A DNA stretch of 64,000 nucleotides, from NCBI RefSeq assembly GCF_954871325.1, contig NC_088777.1, positions 11,261,366 through 11,325,365 on the forward strand. The letters run 5' to 3'. Source of the stretch: Gordionus sp. m RMFG-2023 (taxonomy: Eukaryota > Nematomorpha > Gordioida > Chordodea > Parachordodidae). Under the pieces are notes generated by a model that saw nothing but the letters and a program-made list of their open reading frames with translations, was not told where the DNA came from and made no database searches. The translations under genes were made by a program, and so were the position numbers. Shown here piece by piece: positions 54,001 to 58,408 of this stretch (position 1 is the stretch's first letter; every line of letters starts with the position of its first letter).

Positions 54001-55548
54001 CTATTATTTCTCCTTTTAAATCTTTTACCCCAAGATACAAGAGTTCGGAGTGACAGAAACTCGTGACCTCAAACCCAACGGGCGTAACGTTATAGTCACG
54101 GAGGAAAATAAGCAAGAATACGTTTCCCTACTCTGTCAAATGAAAATGACCGGGGCGATTAGACAACAATTAAACAGGTTTCGTATTTTTTTATTTGTTC
54201 GAGCCGCTTGATTAAAATTAACAAGCGCCATATGGTACTTCCAATGTTGCCTTTGACAACATCCATTTTTTTGAATGCCTGAAATCAGGATTTATGTCAA
54301 ATCTTGATGTAAAGATTTATGCCTAAATGAATGATTTAAAAATATACACTTTATTAATAAAAAAGCTTCCTGGAAGGATTTTACGACGTTATACCCAAAG
54401 ATTTGATATCCATATTTAATGAACAAGAATTAGAGCTTTTCATATCGGGTCTACCTAAGTTCGATATAGAAAATCTCAAAACTAATACTGAATATCATAA
54501 ATATCAATCCGATTCATTACAAGTATATTAGTTGTTCTTCTTTTTTCGAAATTATGCAATAAGTATATAAGAGAAGAAATTGGTGATGTTAAAATAGGTA
54601 AGCAGAGCTATTATCCAACACTATATAAGAAAAGTTTAATGAATAATAAAAAAATTTTTATCTATTTTTATGCTTTTTTTTTCTTTTAAAAAAATAAGAT
54701 AAAATGGTTTTGGAGAGCCTTGCGATCTTTCGACCCTGCTACTAAAGCCAAATTCCTTCAATTCGTCACTGGAACTTCGAAAGTTCCTTTACAAGGTTTT
54801 GGTTCCCTCGAGGGAATGAACGGTATCCAAAAGTTTCAAATATACCGGGACAATAGGAGTACTGACAGACTACCATCGGCTCACACTTGGTTAGTTTTAC
54901 ATGATATATTATACCATTTTTATACATTTACTATGTATCGTTCAATAGAACTGTAAAAATTACAATTGAGAGGAATTTACTAATAATTGATAGCATAGTT
55001 AAATAACAACAAATAATATATTTTTATAATATATGACCTTTATTATATTAAATAATTTATCAATTTCACAATTGAAAAAAAAAAAATTAAAACACTAATT
55101 CAATACAAACGGAATTGGGACTACAAGTCCCTCATCTTTAGCTTAGGCATCTAATTCATTCTTAAAACTCCTTTTAACTTAAAAATATATAATATCTAGA
55201 TGATGGTTCCATCTGCGGGCCATCTAAGAGGATTTTGGTAATTATAGATTATATAGAGTTGGATTCTCTAAAAATAGGGTTTACTCTTCAGACGTAATGA
55301 GTGACGCGTTTTTTTTTGAAGTAACGTTTACAACTATATATAATATGTATGACTTTTTCTGCAATAATATAATTTTTAAAATTTATTTTATAACAAAAAT
55401 ATAATATAATCTACTTGAATGCCCACATTTTTTTTTATAAAATAGCTTCAATCAATTGGATCTTCCAGCTTACGAAAATTACACAAAATTACGTTCCATG
55501 CTTTTGAAAGCGATATTGGAATGTTCTGAAGGCTTTGGATTGGCATGA
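1350..55548 (+). CDS. HUWE1: HUWE1 HECT-type E3 ubiquitin-protein ligase, 76 exons visible, 5' part outside window
   Basis: HUWE1 transfers ubiquitin from an E2, through a HECT-domain cysteine thioester, to substrates; known animal substrates include MCL1, p53, MYC and histones. Homology to the animal protein is visible from the DUF913 region to the final residues (ECSEGFGLA then TGA at 55546-55548). I traced 76 exons by frame, splice sites and similarity; summed length is 15,222 nt (5,073 codons plus stop) and phases agree at all junctions. Human HUWE1 is 4,374 residues and the matching part about 3,700, so this protein is longer, mainly through Asn/Ser/Thr-rich inserts. The first visible exon begins in phase 0 after an acceptor, so upstream exons (DUF908 and early DUF913) are missing only because the window starts there. 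Weakest boundaries: exon 13 donor (GC), exon 20 acceptor, ends of exons 26 and 46. Exon lists are in the sub-entries. Location is expected to be cytosol and nucleus; no signal peptide or membrane segment is seen. Confidence 0.97.
3425..4402. mobile_element. Non-autonomous DNA transposon (MITE-like), imperfect terminal inverted repeats
   Basis: The left end (AGGGGTTGTCCGATACTACT) and the inverted right end (AGGCATGTACCGATTATCGG) match imperfectly, and both ends continue with GGCCGAT- and CCGAT-rich sequence. The interior is plain AT-rich DNA without an open frame. CCGATAT-type ends occur in many non-autonomous hAT elements of animals, so hAT is the likely superfamily. I could not define a clean target duplication. 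A short related piece lies at about 51725-51785. Confidence 0.55.
4407..4615. repeat. Dispersed repeat copy (family also at 32155-32420)
   Basis: Shared blocks with the second copy include TAATGGCTAA, a GCCGnnGAAAATCC block and TAAATATAGTAATT in the same order and spacing. There is no open frame. It could be a SINE or the end of a larger element; I see no clear tRNA-type promoter boxes. Confidence 0.5.
4689..7166 (+). CDS. HUWE1: HUWE1 exons 6-9: DUF913 continued and Ser/Thr/Asn-rich insert
   Basis: Exons: 4689-4914, 5676-5767, 5889-6448, 7061-7166. Exon 6 carries [19 protein letters not shown] and [19 protein letters not shown], matching the human segment ending in RRRR. Exon 7 carries [19 protein letters not shown]. 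Exon 8 starts with the helix [17 protein letters not shown] and then becomes a long low-complexity Thr/Asn/Ser then Glu-rich stretch, in the place of the acidic variable loop in human HUWE1. Exon 9 ends with HFLDFTYNV, matching the next conserved helix. The exon 6 donor (CA before GTTTAT) and exon 7 donor (GTTTTC) are weak, but both give the right phase. Confidence 0.9.
4915..5675. other. HUWE1 intron 6 with an AT-rich inverted-repeat element
   Basis: The intron contains many copies of TATTCGAATAATT-like palindromic words between about 5050 and 5580, arranged as an imperfect inverted repeat (GAATAGTG...TATTTGAATCG on the left; ATTATTCGAATAATTC and TATTCGTATTC on the right). This looks like an old short DNA transposon, but I cannot fix its ends. 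Confidence 0.45.
8104..9820 (+). CDS. HUWE1: HUWE1 exons 10-14: armadillo-like region and Asn/Ser/Thr-rich insert
   Basis: Exons: 8104-8280, 8556-8807, 8939-9053, 9204-9438, 9545-9820. Exon 10 encodes [20 protein letters not shown] and [14 protein letters not shown], matching human DDHCQEFVNQKG and LPNLPIDFPTSAA. Exon 12 encodes [20 protein letters not shown], matching the human QWGSQLGLSVLSKLSQL helix. Exons 13-14 are rich in Asn, Ser and Thr and are aligned only by frame and context; the end of exon 14 ([17 protein letters not shown]) looks like a folded helix. To keep the frame open, exon 13 must leave through a GC donor (AG before GCAAAT at 9439), giving a 106-bp intron. Confidence 0.85.
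10380..11786 (+). CDS. HUWE1: HUWE1 exons 15-17: helical region before the UBA domain
   Basis: Exons: 10380-10534, 11042-11304, 11528-11786. Exon 15 encodes [20 protein letters not shown], matching human [20 protein letters not shown]. Exon 16 encodes [20 protein letters not shown], matching human [20 protein letters not shown]. Exon 17 encodes [20 protein letters not shown], in the position of human ESMLAILCHILRGEPVI, then a Ser/Asn/Thr-rich linker leading into the UBA exon. The exon 15 acceptor is ambiguous between 10380 and a TAG six bases downstream; both keep the frame. Confidence 0.88.
12129..13084 (+). CDS. HUWE1: HUWE1 exons 18-19: UBA domain
   Basis: Exons 12129-12304 and 12946-13084. 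The UBA domain is split across the two exons: [14 protein letters not shown] then [20 protein letters not shown]. The MGF signature and the three-helix pattern match human [20 protein letters not shown]. UBA domains of about 40 residues bind ubiquitin. The intron falls between the first and second helices in phase 0. Upstream in exon 18 is a Pro/Asn/Thr-rich linker; downstream is an acidic run (FREEEEIGG). Confidence 0.95.
13185..17607 (+). CDS. HUWE1: HUWE1 exons 20-27: linker and helical region between UBA and WWE
   Basis: Exons: 13185-13378, 14070-14171, 15476-15605, 15933-16066, 16116-16373, 16550-16657, 16861-17088, 17394-17607. Exons 20-22 are a weakly conserved linker where human HUWE1 has a UIM; the local sequence [14 protein letters not shown] lacks the UIM serine, so a working UIM is doubtful. 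Exons 24-26 match the human helical segment: [19 protein letters not shown] corresponds to SNLATRILLLTLLFEELK, and [15 protein letters not shown] to WITPVLLLIDFYEKT. Exon 27 is a low-complexity linker to the WWE domain. Intron 23 is only 49 bp (16067-16115). The end of exon 26 (17088, or 17073) and the start of exon 27 are approximate. Confidence 0.83.
14172..15475. other. HUWE1 intron 21 with a short hAT-like element
   Basis: A 1.3-kb AT-rich intron. About 14460-14722 is a copy of the short GGCCCGG-rich repeat family described separately; the remainder shows nothing recognisable. Confidence 0.5.
14460..14722. mobile_element. Short non-autonomous DNA transposon, GGCCCG family
   Basis: The left end (AGAGACCTTGCAGAGGTA) and inverted right end (AGAGACCTGAAGGCTGGG) match imperfectly. 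The interior holds GC-rich words AAGCCCGGCCCGG and GGCCTGTCCCGGG in AT-rich DNA. The same family is seen at 33730-34140, about 36250-36600, 48027-48377 and, partially, 51318-51470. Copies differ strongly, so the family is old. hAT superfamily is the likely source. Confidence 0.5.
17766..18122 (+). CDS. HUWE1: HUWE1 exon 28: WWE domain
   Basis: The exon encodes [19 protein letters not shown], then LIDSSFDSG, then KYSCTINP, matching human NWRWFDDRSGRWCSYSASN, TIDSAWKSG and RYTVQFTTM. WWE domains are named for conserved Trp-Trp-Glu and bind poly-ADP-ribose or mediate protein contacts; the two leading Trp and the Glu/Asp-Arg pair are present. A Ser/Asp/Gln-rich tail follows and the exon ends with a good GTAAGC donor, leaving one base of a codon. 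The next exon compatible in phase lies 8 kb downstream at 26173. Confidence 0.95.
18204..20626 (-). mobile_element. LINE (non-LTR retrotransposon) copy 1, degenerate, with APE endonuclease and reverse transcriptase remains
   Basis: Read on the minus strand, the copy shows an APE-type endonuclease part (SPLDFITSI and DHRPIIATI in 19837-20217; CDLNMKL near 20205-20230; INVYAPAK near 20320), then reverse transcriptase motif A (DISKAFDS, 19511-19534) and the catalytic YADD box (19269-19280). The 3' end, GAGACGCTCTCTGCTGG, matches that of copy 2. The distance from endonuclease to YADD is about 600 bp, against about 1.1 kb in copy 2, so copy 1 probably has an internal deletion. Frames are broken many times. 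It carries an internal 138-bp tandem duplication (18393-18664). A Jockey-, CR1- or RTE-like clade is possible; I cannot decide. Confidence 0.85.
18393..18664. repeat. 138-bp tandem duplication inside LINE copy 1
   Basis: The segment starting TCTTATAGAAAATAATTATA at 18393 is repeated from 18531, with essentially identical sequence through AACATTAATAAAAAAGA. Near-identity of the two units, compared with the strong divergence between the two LINE copies, means the duplication is recent relative to the insertion. The corresponding region of the other LINE copy (about 23080-23210) has a single unit. Confidence 0.9.
20627..20680 (-). repeat. Third copy of the LINE 3' terminal sequence, or target duplication
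   Basis: Positions 20627-20651 are identical to 18179-18203 (25 bases), so copy 1 is flanked by direct repeats. That alone would suggest a target-site duplication. However, weaker similarity to the LINE 3' terminus continues to about 20680, which suggests instead a small 3'-terminal LINE fragment. I cannot settle between the two. Confidence 0.6.
20680..23395 (+). mobile_element. LINE copy 2, opposite orientation to copy 1, degenerate
   Basis: On the plus strand the copy shows the endonuclease part ([12 protein letters not shown] at 20925-20960, GDLNMKLDN at 21072-21105), a reverse transcriptase part ([17 protein letters not shown] and NDYRAITL near 22110-22205, [10 protein letters not shown] near 22390-22420) and a region equivalent to the YADD box near 22535 in which the motif is lost. 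Downstream [19 protein letters not shown] is typical post-YADD sequence. The 3' end (GGAGACCCTCTGCTGG, ending near 23380-23395) matches copy 1. Many stops and frameshifts; not active. The two copies are arranged head to head. Confidence 0.85.
23541..24884 (-). mobile_element. hAT DNA transposon, degenerate, with 8-bp target duplication
   Basis: Terminal inverted repeats CAGTGGCCCCTACA (left) and CAGGGGCCCCTACA (right, inverted) bound a 1,344-bp element. It is flanked by the 8-bp direct repeat ATAACGAT (23533-23540 and 24885-24892), the hallmark length of hAT insertion. On the minus strand, 23729-24025 encodes a hAT C-terminal dimerisation region ([20 protein letters not shown] then [20 protein letters not shown]). 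The rest of the transposase is short and broken, so it is an internally deleted, inactive copy, probably of the ZMYM1-like or Ac-like hAT group. Confidence 0.9.
25382..26012. mobile_element. Non-autonomous hAT-like element (MITE)
   Basis: The left end CAGGGGTATGTACCCTAACC and inverted right end CATGGCTGGGAACCCTCTTA match imperfectly; both ends carry repeated GAACCC or GAACCT words. The interior is AT-rich with a short minus-strand open frame (25611-25805) that I do not recognise. CAGGG-type ends are typical of hAT MITEs. I could not confirm a target duplication. Confidence 0.6.
26173..28633 (+). CDS. HUWE1: HUWE1 exons 29-35: helical region after the WWE domain
   Basis: Exons: 26173-26308, 26459-26634, 26768-26901, 27062-27260, 27591-27827, 27978-28123, 28319-28633. 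Exon 30 encodes [20 protein letters not shown], matching human [20 protein letters not shown]. Exon 31 encodes [18 protein letters not shown], matching LLRHIIEDPCTLRHTMEK. Exon 32 encodes [15 protein letters not shown], matching INYILRVLGPAACRN. Exons 34-35 encode [20 protein letters not shown] and [12 protein letters not shown], matching human ILRLLAELVRSYVGIATLI and LAFVLDHLLP. Exon 35 could instead end at 28528 (GTAAGC donor), but the extension to 28633 fits the length of the human helices. All phases agree. Confidence 0.9.
28634..29602. other. HUWE1 intron 35 with a dispersed MITE copy
   Basis: About 28800-29010 is a copy of the family whose ends read GTTGTAAAACGGCTCAATTT and which carries the internal word GTCCAAACTTTTCTGC. 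A run of ten C lies at 29214-29223. The remaining sequence shows nothing recognisable. Confidence 0.5.
29603..33659 (+). CDS. HUWE1: HUWE1 exons 36-41: helix then disordered region before the acidic stretch
   Basis: Exons: 29603-30023, 30464-30601, 31379-31434, 32019-32079, 32685-32906, 33474-33659. Exon 36 carries [16 protein letters not shown], a Ser/Asn-rich loop, then [18 protein letters not shown], matching human IIRLFLKKGLVNDLARVPH. Exon 37 carries [13 protein letters not shown], matching LKPLETLSRIVNQP. Exons 38-41 are short or low-complexity (Arg/Asn/Ser-rich, then Glu/Gln-rich) and have no clear counterpart beyond position; they are supported by frame, splice sites and exon-like base composition. 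The short exons 38 (56 nt) and 39 (61 nt) are the least certain. Confidence 0.8.
32155..32420. repeat. Dispersed repeat copy (family also at 4407-4615)
   Basis: In HUWE1 intron 39. Aligns with 4407-4615 through TAATGGCTAA, GAGTGCCGTAGAAAATCC (GCCTGCCGGGGAAAATCC in the other copy) and TAAATATAGTAATT. TGGCTAAGTG resembles a tRNA A box, but no B box follows at the right distance, so a SINE origin is only a possibility. Confidence 0.5.
33730..34140. mobile_element. Short non-autonomous DNA transposon, GGCCCG family, with direct repeats
   Basis: Flanked by the 11-bp direct repeat TTTGGATTAGA (33722-33732 and 34139-34149). The left end reads AGGGCTGCCAAGTCCGACCC and the inverted right end AGGATCTGCAAAGTTCGGCC. 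The interior is AT-rich with no open frame. The flanking repeat includes a likely 8-bp hAT target duplication plus chance or terminal bases. It lies in HUWE1 intron 41. Confidence 0.7.
34438..35709 (+). CDS. HUWE1: HUWE1 exons 42-44: acidic low-complexity region
   Basis: Exons: 34438-34893, 34996-35081, 35601-35709. Exon 42 encodes an Asp/Glu run of about 70 residues (34487-34640), then a Gly/Arg-rich segment ([15 protein letters not shown]). Human HUWE1 has an equally placed acidic run (HTQEEDSS through [13 protein letters not shown]), so this is conserved in character. Exon 43 is acidic with DYLLTRARD. Exon 44 ([20 protein letters not shown]) resembles the human hydrophobic-acidic segment that follows the acidic run (DDLIIEFDNMF). 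Exon 42 ends in a strong GTGAGA donor. Confidence 0.88.
35340..35578. mobile_element. MITE-like repeat, GGCTCAATTT-ended family
   Basis: In HUWE1 intron 43. It shares GTCCAAGCTTTTCTGC, TCAGGCTTACA and a terminal AAATTCGGCTCAAAT segment with copies at about 28800-29010, 47125-47330, 51470-51625, 53567-53786 and 59480-59595. No open frame. Copies are strongly diverged. Confidence 0.55.
35783..41794 (+). CDS. HUWE1: HUWE1 exons 45-53: low-complexity region, charged helix, linker to UBMs
   Basis: Exons: 35783-36034, 37003-37784 (end uncertain, up to 37801), 38504-38648, 38928-39212, 39683-39777, 40366-40438, 40534-40561, 41512-41630, 41741-41794. Exon 46 is long, with acidic and Arg-rich runs. 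Exon 47 encodes [18 protein letters not shown], matching human IPTALTRWTEECKVLDAE, which anchors the alignment. Exon 48 gives a strongly charged helix ([12 protein letters not shown] followed by a Glu/Lys run), matching the human LEERREKRRKQLAEEE helix. Exons 49-53 are Ser/Thr/Glu-rich; exon 51 is a 28-nt micro-exon. The end of exon 46 was chosen to give phase 0 into exon 47. Confidence 0.8.
36250..36600. mobile_element. Probable GGCCCG-family short element
   Basis: In HUWE1 intron 45. The left end AGACTGCAGGCTTGGAATGG and the inverted right end CAGCAGAGATCAAAATTTTA resemble the family ends at 33730-34140, and GGACCAGTCCTG and CCCGGACCTGTC lie inside. The match is weak and the boundaries are approximate. 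Confidence 0.4.
39948..40281. repeat. 166-bp tandem duplication in HUWE1 intron 49
   Basis: Two units, starting with TTGATTTATGTAAAA at 39961 and 40127, share ATAAAAAGTGGATATGGAAT, GATGATATATAATCTA and ACAGTGTTATAGTATGAAC in order. They differ by scattered substitutions and one or two bases of indel. No coding potential is seen. Confidence 0.88.
42429..43170 (+). CDS. HUWE1: HUWE1 exons 54-55: three ubiquitin-binding (UBM) repeats
   Basis: Exons 42429-42628 and 42813-43170. Three UBM helix-loop-helix repeats with the Leu-Pro signature are visible: [29 protein letters not shown] (ending exon 54) plus EILTLQTQ (start of exon 55 after a phase-0 intron); and [18 protein letters not shown], followed by [16 protein letters not shown]. 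Human HUWE1 has the same series ([52 protein letters not shown]). UBMs bind ubiquitin around Leu8 and are also found in REV1 and Pol iota. The spacer between UBM2 and UBM3 is Asn/Ser/Thr-rich. Residues are well conserved. Confidence 0.96.
43647..46861 (+). CDS. HUWE1: HUWE1 exons 56-62: helical region after the UBMs
   Basis: Exons: 43647-43824, 44048-44187, 44242-44427, 44591-44699, 45194-45471, 45652-46086, 46502-46861. Exon 57 encodes [16 protein letters not shown], matching human LLDHEALSCLLVLLFVDE. Exon 58 encodes [20 protein letters not shown], matching [20 protein letters not shown]. Exon 60 encodes [20 protein letters not shown], matching [20 protein letters not shown]. Exon 61 ends near [10 protein letters not shown], matching DFWDLLVKLD. 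Exon 62 encodes [19 protein letters not shown], in the place of human [20 protein letters not shown]. Intron 57 is only 54 bp. The exon 61 end at 46086 (GTAAAT donor) was chosen by phase; the open frame runs on a little further. Confidence 0.9.
46862..49213. other. HUWE1 intron 62, 2.35 kb, repeat-rich
   Basis: The intron holds a copy of the GGCTCAATTT-ended MITE family (about 47125-47330), a dispersed repeat shared with 61455-61670 (about 47640-47925, bearing GATCCACGTAGGCCTTTGG), runs of ten and twelve G (47596-47605, 47847-47858) and a GGCCCG-family element (48027-48377). The rest is plain AT-rich sequence. Confidence 0.7.
48027..48377. mobile_element. Short non-autonomous DNA transposon, GGCCCG family
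   Basis: The left end AGAGATATGCAAATCACGGG and the inverted right end TAGTGATCTACATTGGGC match imperfectly; GGGCTGGGTCAGGCC and GGGCCGGGTCGGGC lie just inside the left end and TCGGCCGTGCCGG near the right. The 77-codon minus-strand open frame inside is not a recognised protein. Confidence 0.6.
49214..51162 (+). CDS. HUWE1: HUWE1 exons 63-67: helical region leading to the HECT domain
   Basis: Exons: 49214-49313, 49445-49744, 49915-50171, 50320-50688, 51016-51162. Exon 64 encodes [20 protein letters not shown], matching human [20 protein letters not shown]. Exon 65 encodes [20 protein letters not shown], matching [20 protein letters not shown]. Exon 66 encodes [20 protein letters not shown], an Asn/Thr/Ser-rich insert of about 45 residues, then [14 protein letters not shown], matching LDELWDMLGECLKEL and QPAVEAFFLVHATE. 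Exon 67 ends in NNKRFLDFA, matching TQKFLRFAETH. Donor and acceptor sequences are good (GTAAGT at 49314; TTTTGCAG before 49445). Confidence 0.94.
51163..51931. other. HUWE1 intron 67 with fragments of three repeat families
   Basis: 51318-51470 starts TTAGAGGTCTGCATATGG and looks like the left part of a GGCCCG-family element. About 51470-51625 is the right part of the GGCTCAATTT-ended family (GTCCAAACCTTTCTGCC, then AGCCGTTTAGCAACACTA). About 51725-51785 resembles the CCGATAT ends of the element at 3425-4402. The junctions suggest insertion or recombination between old copies. Confidence 0.45.
51932..55548 (+). CDS. HUWE1: HUWE1 exons 68-76: HECT catalytic domain and C-terminus
   Basis: Exons: 51932-52220, 52647-52765, 52856-52964, 53276-53437, 53829-53934, 54035-54177, 54366-54522, 54699-54889, 55446-55548. 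The HECT N-lobe is nearly human-like: [75 protein letters not shown]. The C-lobe contains [31 protein letters not shown] and [12 protein letters not shown]. The catalytic cysteine is the C of AHTC; its TGC codon is split, TG at 54888-54889 and C at 55446. The protein ends ECSEGFGLA, as in human. An insert of about 25 residues rich in Ser/His/Asn lies before [13 protein letters not shown]. All catalytic features are present, so an active ligase is expected. Confidence 0.98.
53567..53786. mobile_element. MITE-like repeat, GGCTCAATTT-ended family, best-preserved copy
   Basis: In HUWE1 intron 71. The left end TTTAAACGGCTCGATTTGAG and the inverted right end TGTAAAATGGCTCAATTTGA match well, giving a terminal inverted repeat of about 20 bp around a 220-bp element. 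Internally it carries GATGTCCAAACCTTTGTTC and CAGGCTTGCAT. No coding capacity. Confidence 0.65.
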
Positions 55549-55716
55549 ACACTATATATGGAATATATATTGAATTTTGATAATTTTTTTATACATATTA
55601 TATAATGTATTATAAATTATATTATATTTAAAATCGTCTAATTTTTTTTTTATTTAAAGAATAGATAAAAAGGAAATGATATAATTTTAAGCCTTATCAT
55701 TAAAGTTTTTTTTTTA

Positions 55717-55722
55717 AATAAA
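55717..55722 (+). promoter_or_regulatory. Candidate poly(A) signal for HUWE1
   Basis: AATAAA lies 169 bp after the HUWE1 stop codon, within AT-rich sequence and after a T-rich run. In DNA this AT-rich the hexamer is common by chance, so the assignment is weak. Confidence 0.35.
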
Positions 55723-56775
55723 AATTAAATTTTAATGTTTATATATAATAAATCTCTATAACTTAAAAATATACTTTGTATTATGCATTATTATAAAAAT
55801 ATTTTTATATGAATTCGATATAATTATTTTGTATGAACAACCAAAACTATTCAAATACCATATTTACAACTATATTAAGATATAATACAGTTATTTATCT
55901 AATAAAAAAAACATTTATATTTTTCTCTAAGAATCCTGTTAGTATTAGATTCCTTCACTGATCATTCTACTTAGACAAACATTATCTCAGACCTGTACGA
56001 ATTGAACTTTGATTTTACTTTTTTTATGGCCGAATTTGGACAACAAAATTTTATATATTATATTTTGTTTTCCTAAAGTGTTTATAAAATATTTCTTTTC
56101 AAGAATTAAACAATTTTATTTTTATTTTCTTTCATCGTTAGGCCAACTATTTATTTCGTTTTAAGTGAATATGAAAATATTTTGGTAAGTAAAATGTCAC
56201 AACGATACATTACTACGTAAATCTAAAAACCCTCTTTCTTTTTAGGCTGTTTGGAGGAAGTTATATAAACGGCTTAACAGAGTACTGTTTAGAAATATGA
56301 AGAATCAGGACACGTTCTTAGGATTTTTATTGCTCAGACTATCTTACTTTTTAAACCCTCCTATATTTTTATTCGAATTGAACTCTAATATTTTAAAAAA
56401 ATTCCACTGATTGGATCGGTCAGAGAATAAGAATAAACTAGTATTGCTAAAGATTATTTCATAGGGTTGTCATACTCGCAAATATTCCTTGGAAAGTTAT
56501 TGGAAAGGAAATATTCCTGAAATTCCCAATTTTTTAAATATTTTTAAAAGTCATTATAAAAATTTAAATTTTTTTCTTATATATAATCATAAATAGCTTG
56601 GATACATTCATTTAAAATATTCTCGTAGCTCACATTTAGGATATTTTGAATGTATCAACTTATAAAGATGTTTTTTTCCAACTATCTAAAAAAAACATTT
56701 CAAAATATCTTTAACTTATATCTATGTATGATTTACTAAAAAAGGTTTAAATGCTAATATTTTTTACAAATGACG

Positions 56776-58408
56776 GTGTCATGGTTCACTTTATTTTCTA
56801 AATTTATCAAAATCAGCGTTTTGGCCGTGCCTTGGTTTGTCTTATTTTCTAAATTTATTTCTGCTAAGCCCAGTCTGAACAGATTTTGAACTAGGACTAT
56901 TTTGGTACATTAAATATATACTATTTGTTATTCATAGTGCTGTAACCAACCGTTACTTCAAAAAAGAAACTCGTTACGGAAAAAAGGAACACGTTATTAG
57001 CTGTTCAAAAAAGTAACAGGTTACTTGATACTTAAAAAATTAAATATTAAAAATTTCCCTATATATATAATATAAATTATACAAAAAAAATACTATATTT
57101 TTGCTAAAAATTTTTTTTTTTTAACAATTGATTTTTAAAATTTTGATCTGATAAACAAGAGTATCAACGGCACAGAGAATAGTAGGGTTTTATTATATTG
57201 GGTAAATAAAAATTGGGGATTTATTAAAAATTAAAGAATAATCTTTATTTTGTAAAATACTTAGTTCATCGTCAAAAGAAATCATTAGATCCTCATCCAA
57301 TTTTTTTAAAATCTTTATTAGAAAATAATTTATACGTGTGTTGTTTAAAGGAATCTCAAGTCTTCCTTTTCTTTGTCAATATCTTTTCTCAAACAGGAAA
57401 TAAGTTCTAGCTTCCTTCCTTCGCTAACATCTAATTTAACAAGAGCCAATTTTATTTAAATAACCGGTAAATTATTGCTGATCATATGTTGGGAGCCAGA
57501 TTTCCAAAAAGTATTTATTCTCTCTCTCTAAAATCGAAAGAGCCGTATGAACAGGTTCGATAACCTATAAATATATATTGATATACAATATTCATCTATT
57601 AATAACTTGTCATTATCTGAAAATCTCTGTAATTTGGATTTATAACAAGATTCGTCAATTCCAATTTGTTTCATTCTCCTTAATCAGACTATATTAATTA
57701 CACGGAGTTATAGAAAGAGTTTCACCTTGTTATAACTAGTTTAATCAGATTTACCTTTTTACAGTTTGGAGAATGCCAATATTTATTCCATAATTGAGGT
57801 TTAAATATTTGAGTTGAGACATAATTTATATTTACAAAGTTGTAGTATTTACATTCTTAATTTTCACCAATGGGGTAAAAAATACTTCTTATTAAAACCG
57901 AGGCAGCTTTACTCATTTTCATCTGAAGAAAATATACAATTGACATAATATTCTTTATTAAATAAATTATAATATAAAGAATATAAATTTACATATATTG
58001 ATTAATTCAAATGTTAATTAGATTAACAATATTGACTGGAAATTTAACAACGAAATTAAGGAATTTAGTGGTTGATGTGAATTAAAAACTCGGCTTAAAT
58101 TATTTATAAAATCTAAAAAATAAATAAAAGTAATTTTATAACACAATAAAATATGTTTTTCATATATTTTTTAAGAAAAATTTGAAGGAACGAATAACGT
58201 TTTATAAACGCATTACCGTTACTCGTTACCTTTAGAAGGTAACAATACTTTTTAACGTTACTTTACAGCACTAGTTTTTTATATATGTTTTTCGGAACGC
58301 GTATTCTTTTACGTAAATATTAATAGCCTCTTTCAATTTAAACAGTTTAGGACTTTAATAGGCAGCTAAATAGTAGACTGTTTTGAAATAAGACGAACCA
58401 TGACACGC
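56776..58408. mobile_element. DNA transposon with a second transposon nested inside
   Basis: The left end GTGTCATGGTTCACTTTATT and the inverted right end GTGTCATGGTTCGTCTTATT (58387-58406) match closely, bounding about 1.63 kb. Most of the interior is a separate hAT-like element at 56935-58273. A second GTGCCTTGGTTTGTCTTATT-like copy of the end lies at about 56826-56845. Without the nested element the outer one would be about 290 bp, the size of a MITE. Superfamily not determined. Confidence 0.65.
56935..58273 (-). mobile_element. hAT-like DNA transposon, degenerate, nested
   Basis: Ends TAGTGCTGTAAC (left) and TAGTGCTGTAAA (right, inverted) bound 1,339 bp. Flanking 8-mers GTTATTCA (56927-56934) and GTTTTTTA (58274-58281) agree at six of eight positions, consistent with an old hAT target duplication. 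On the minus strand near 57475-57570 a fragment reads VIEPVHTALSILERENKYFL then EIWLP, typical of the hAT transposase core region. The frame is interrupted elsewhere and no full transposase remains. Both ends carry GTAAC/GTTAC words repeated inside. Confidence 0.75.

Larger units (their letters stand above)
1977..55445. other. Other HUWE1 introns longer than 300 bp with nothing specific recognised
   Basis: I looked at these introns and saw only AT-rich sequence, microsatellite-like runs or weak repeat similarity: 1977-2342, 6449-7060, 7167-8103, 9821-10379, 10535-11041, 11787-12128, 12305-12945, 13379-14069, 27261-27590, 30024-30463, 30602-31378, 32907-33473, 37802-38503, 39213-39682, 41795-42428, 43171-43646, 44700-45193, 46087-46501, 50689-51015, 52221-52646, 52965-53275 and 54890-55445. 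Introns 31435-32018 and 40562-41511 share a diverged repeat (TGAAATTCATAGG and a following segment near 31562 and 41080). Intron 37802-38503 contains an acceptor-preceded segment near 38062 that could be an extra short exon, but I could not support it. No minus-strand gene is seen in any of them. Confidence 0.6.
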
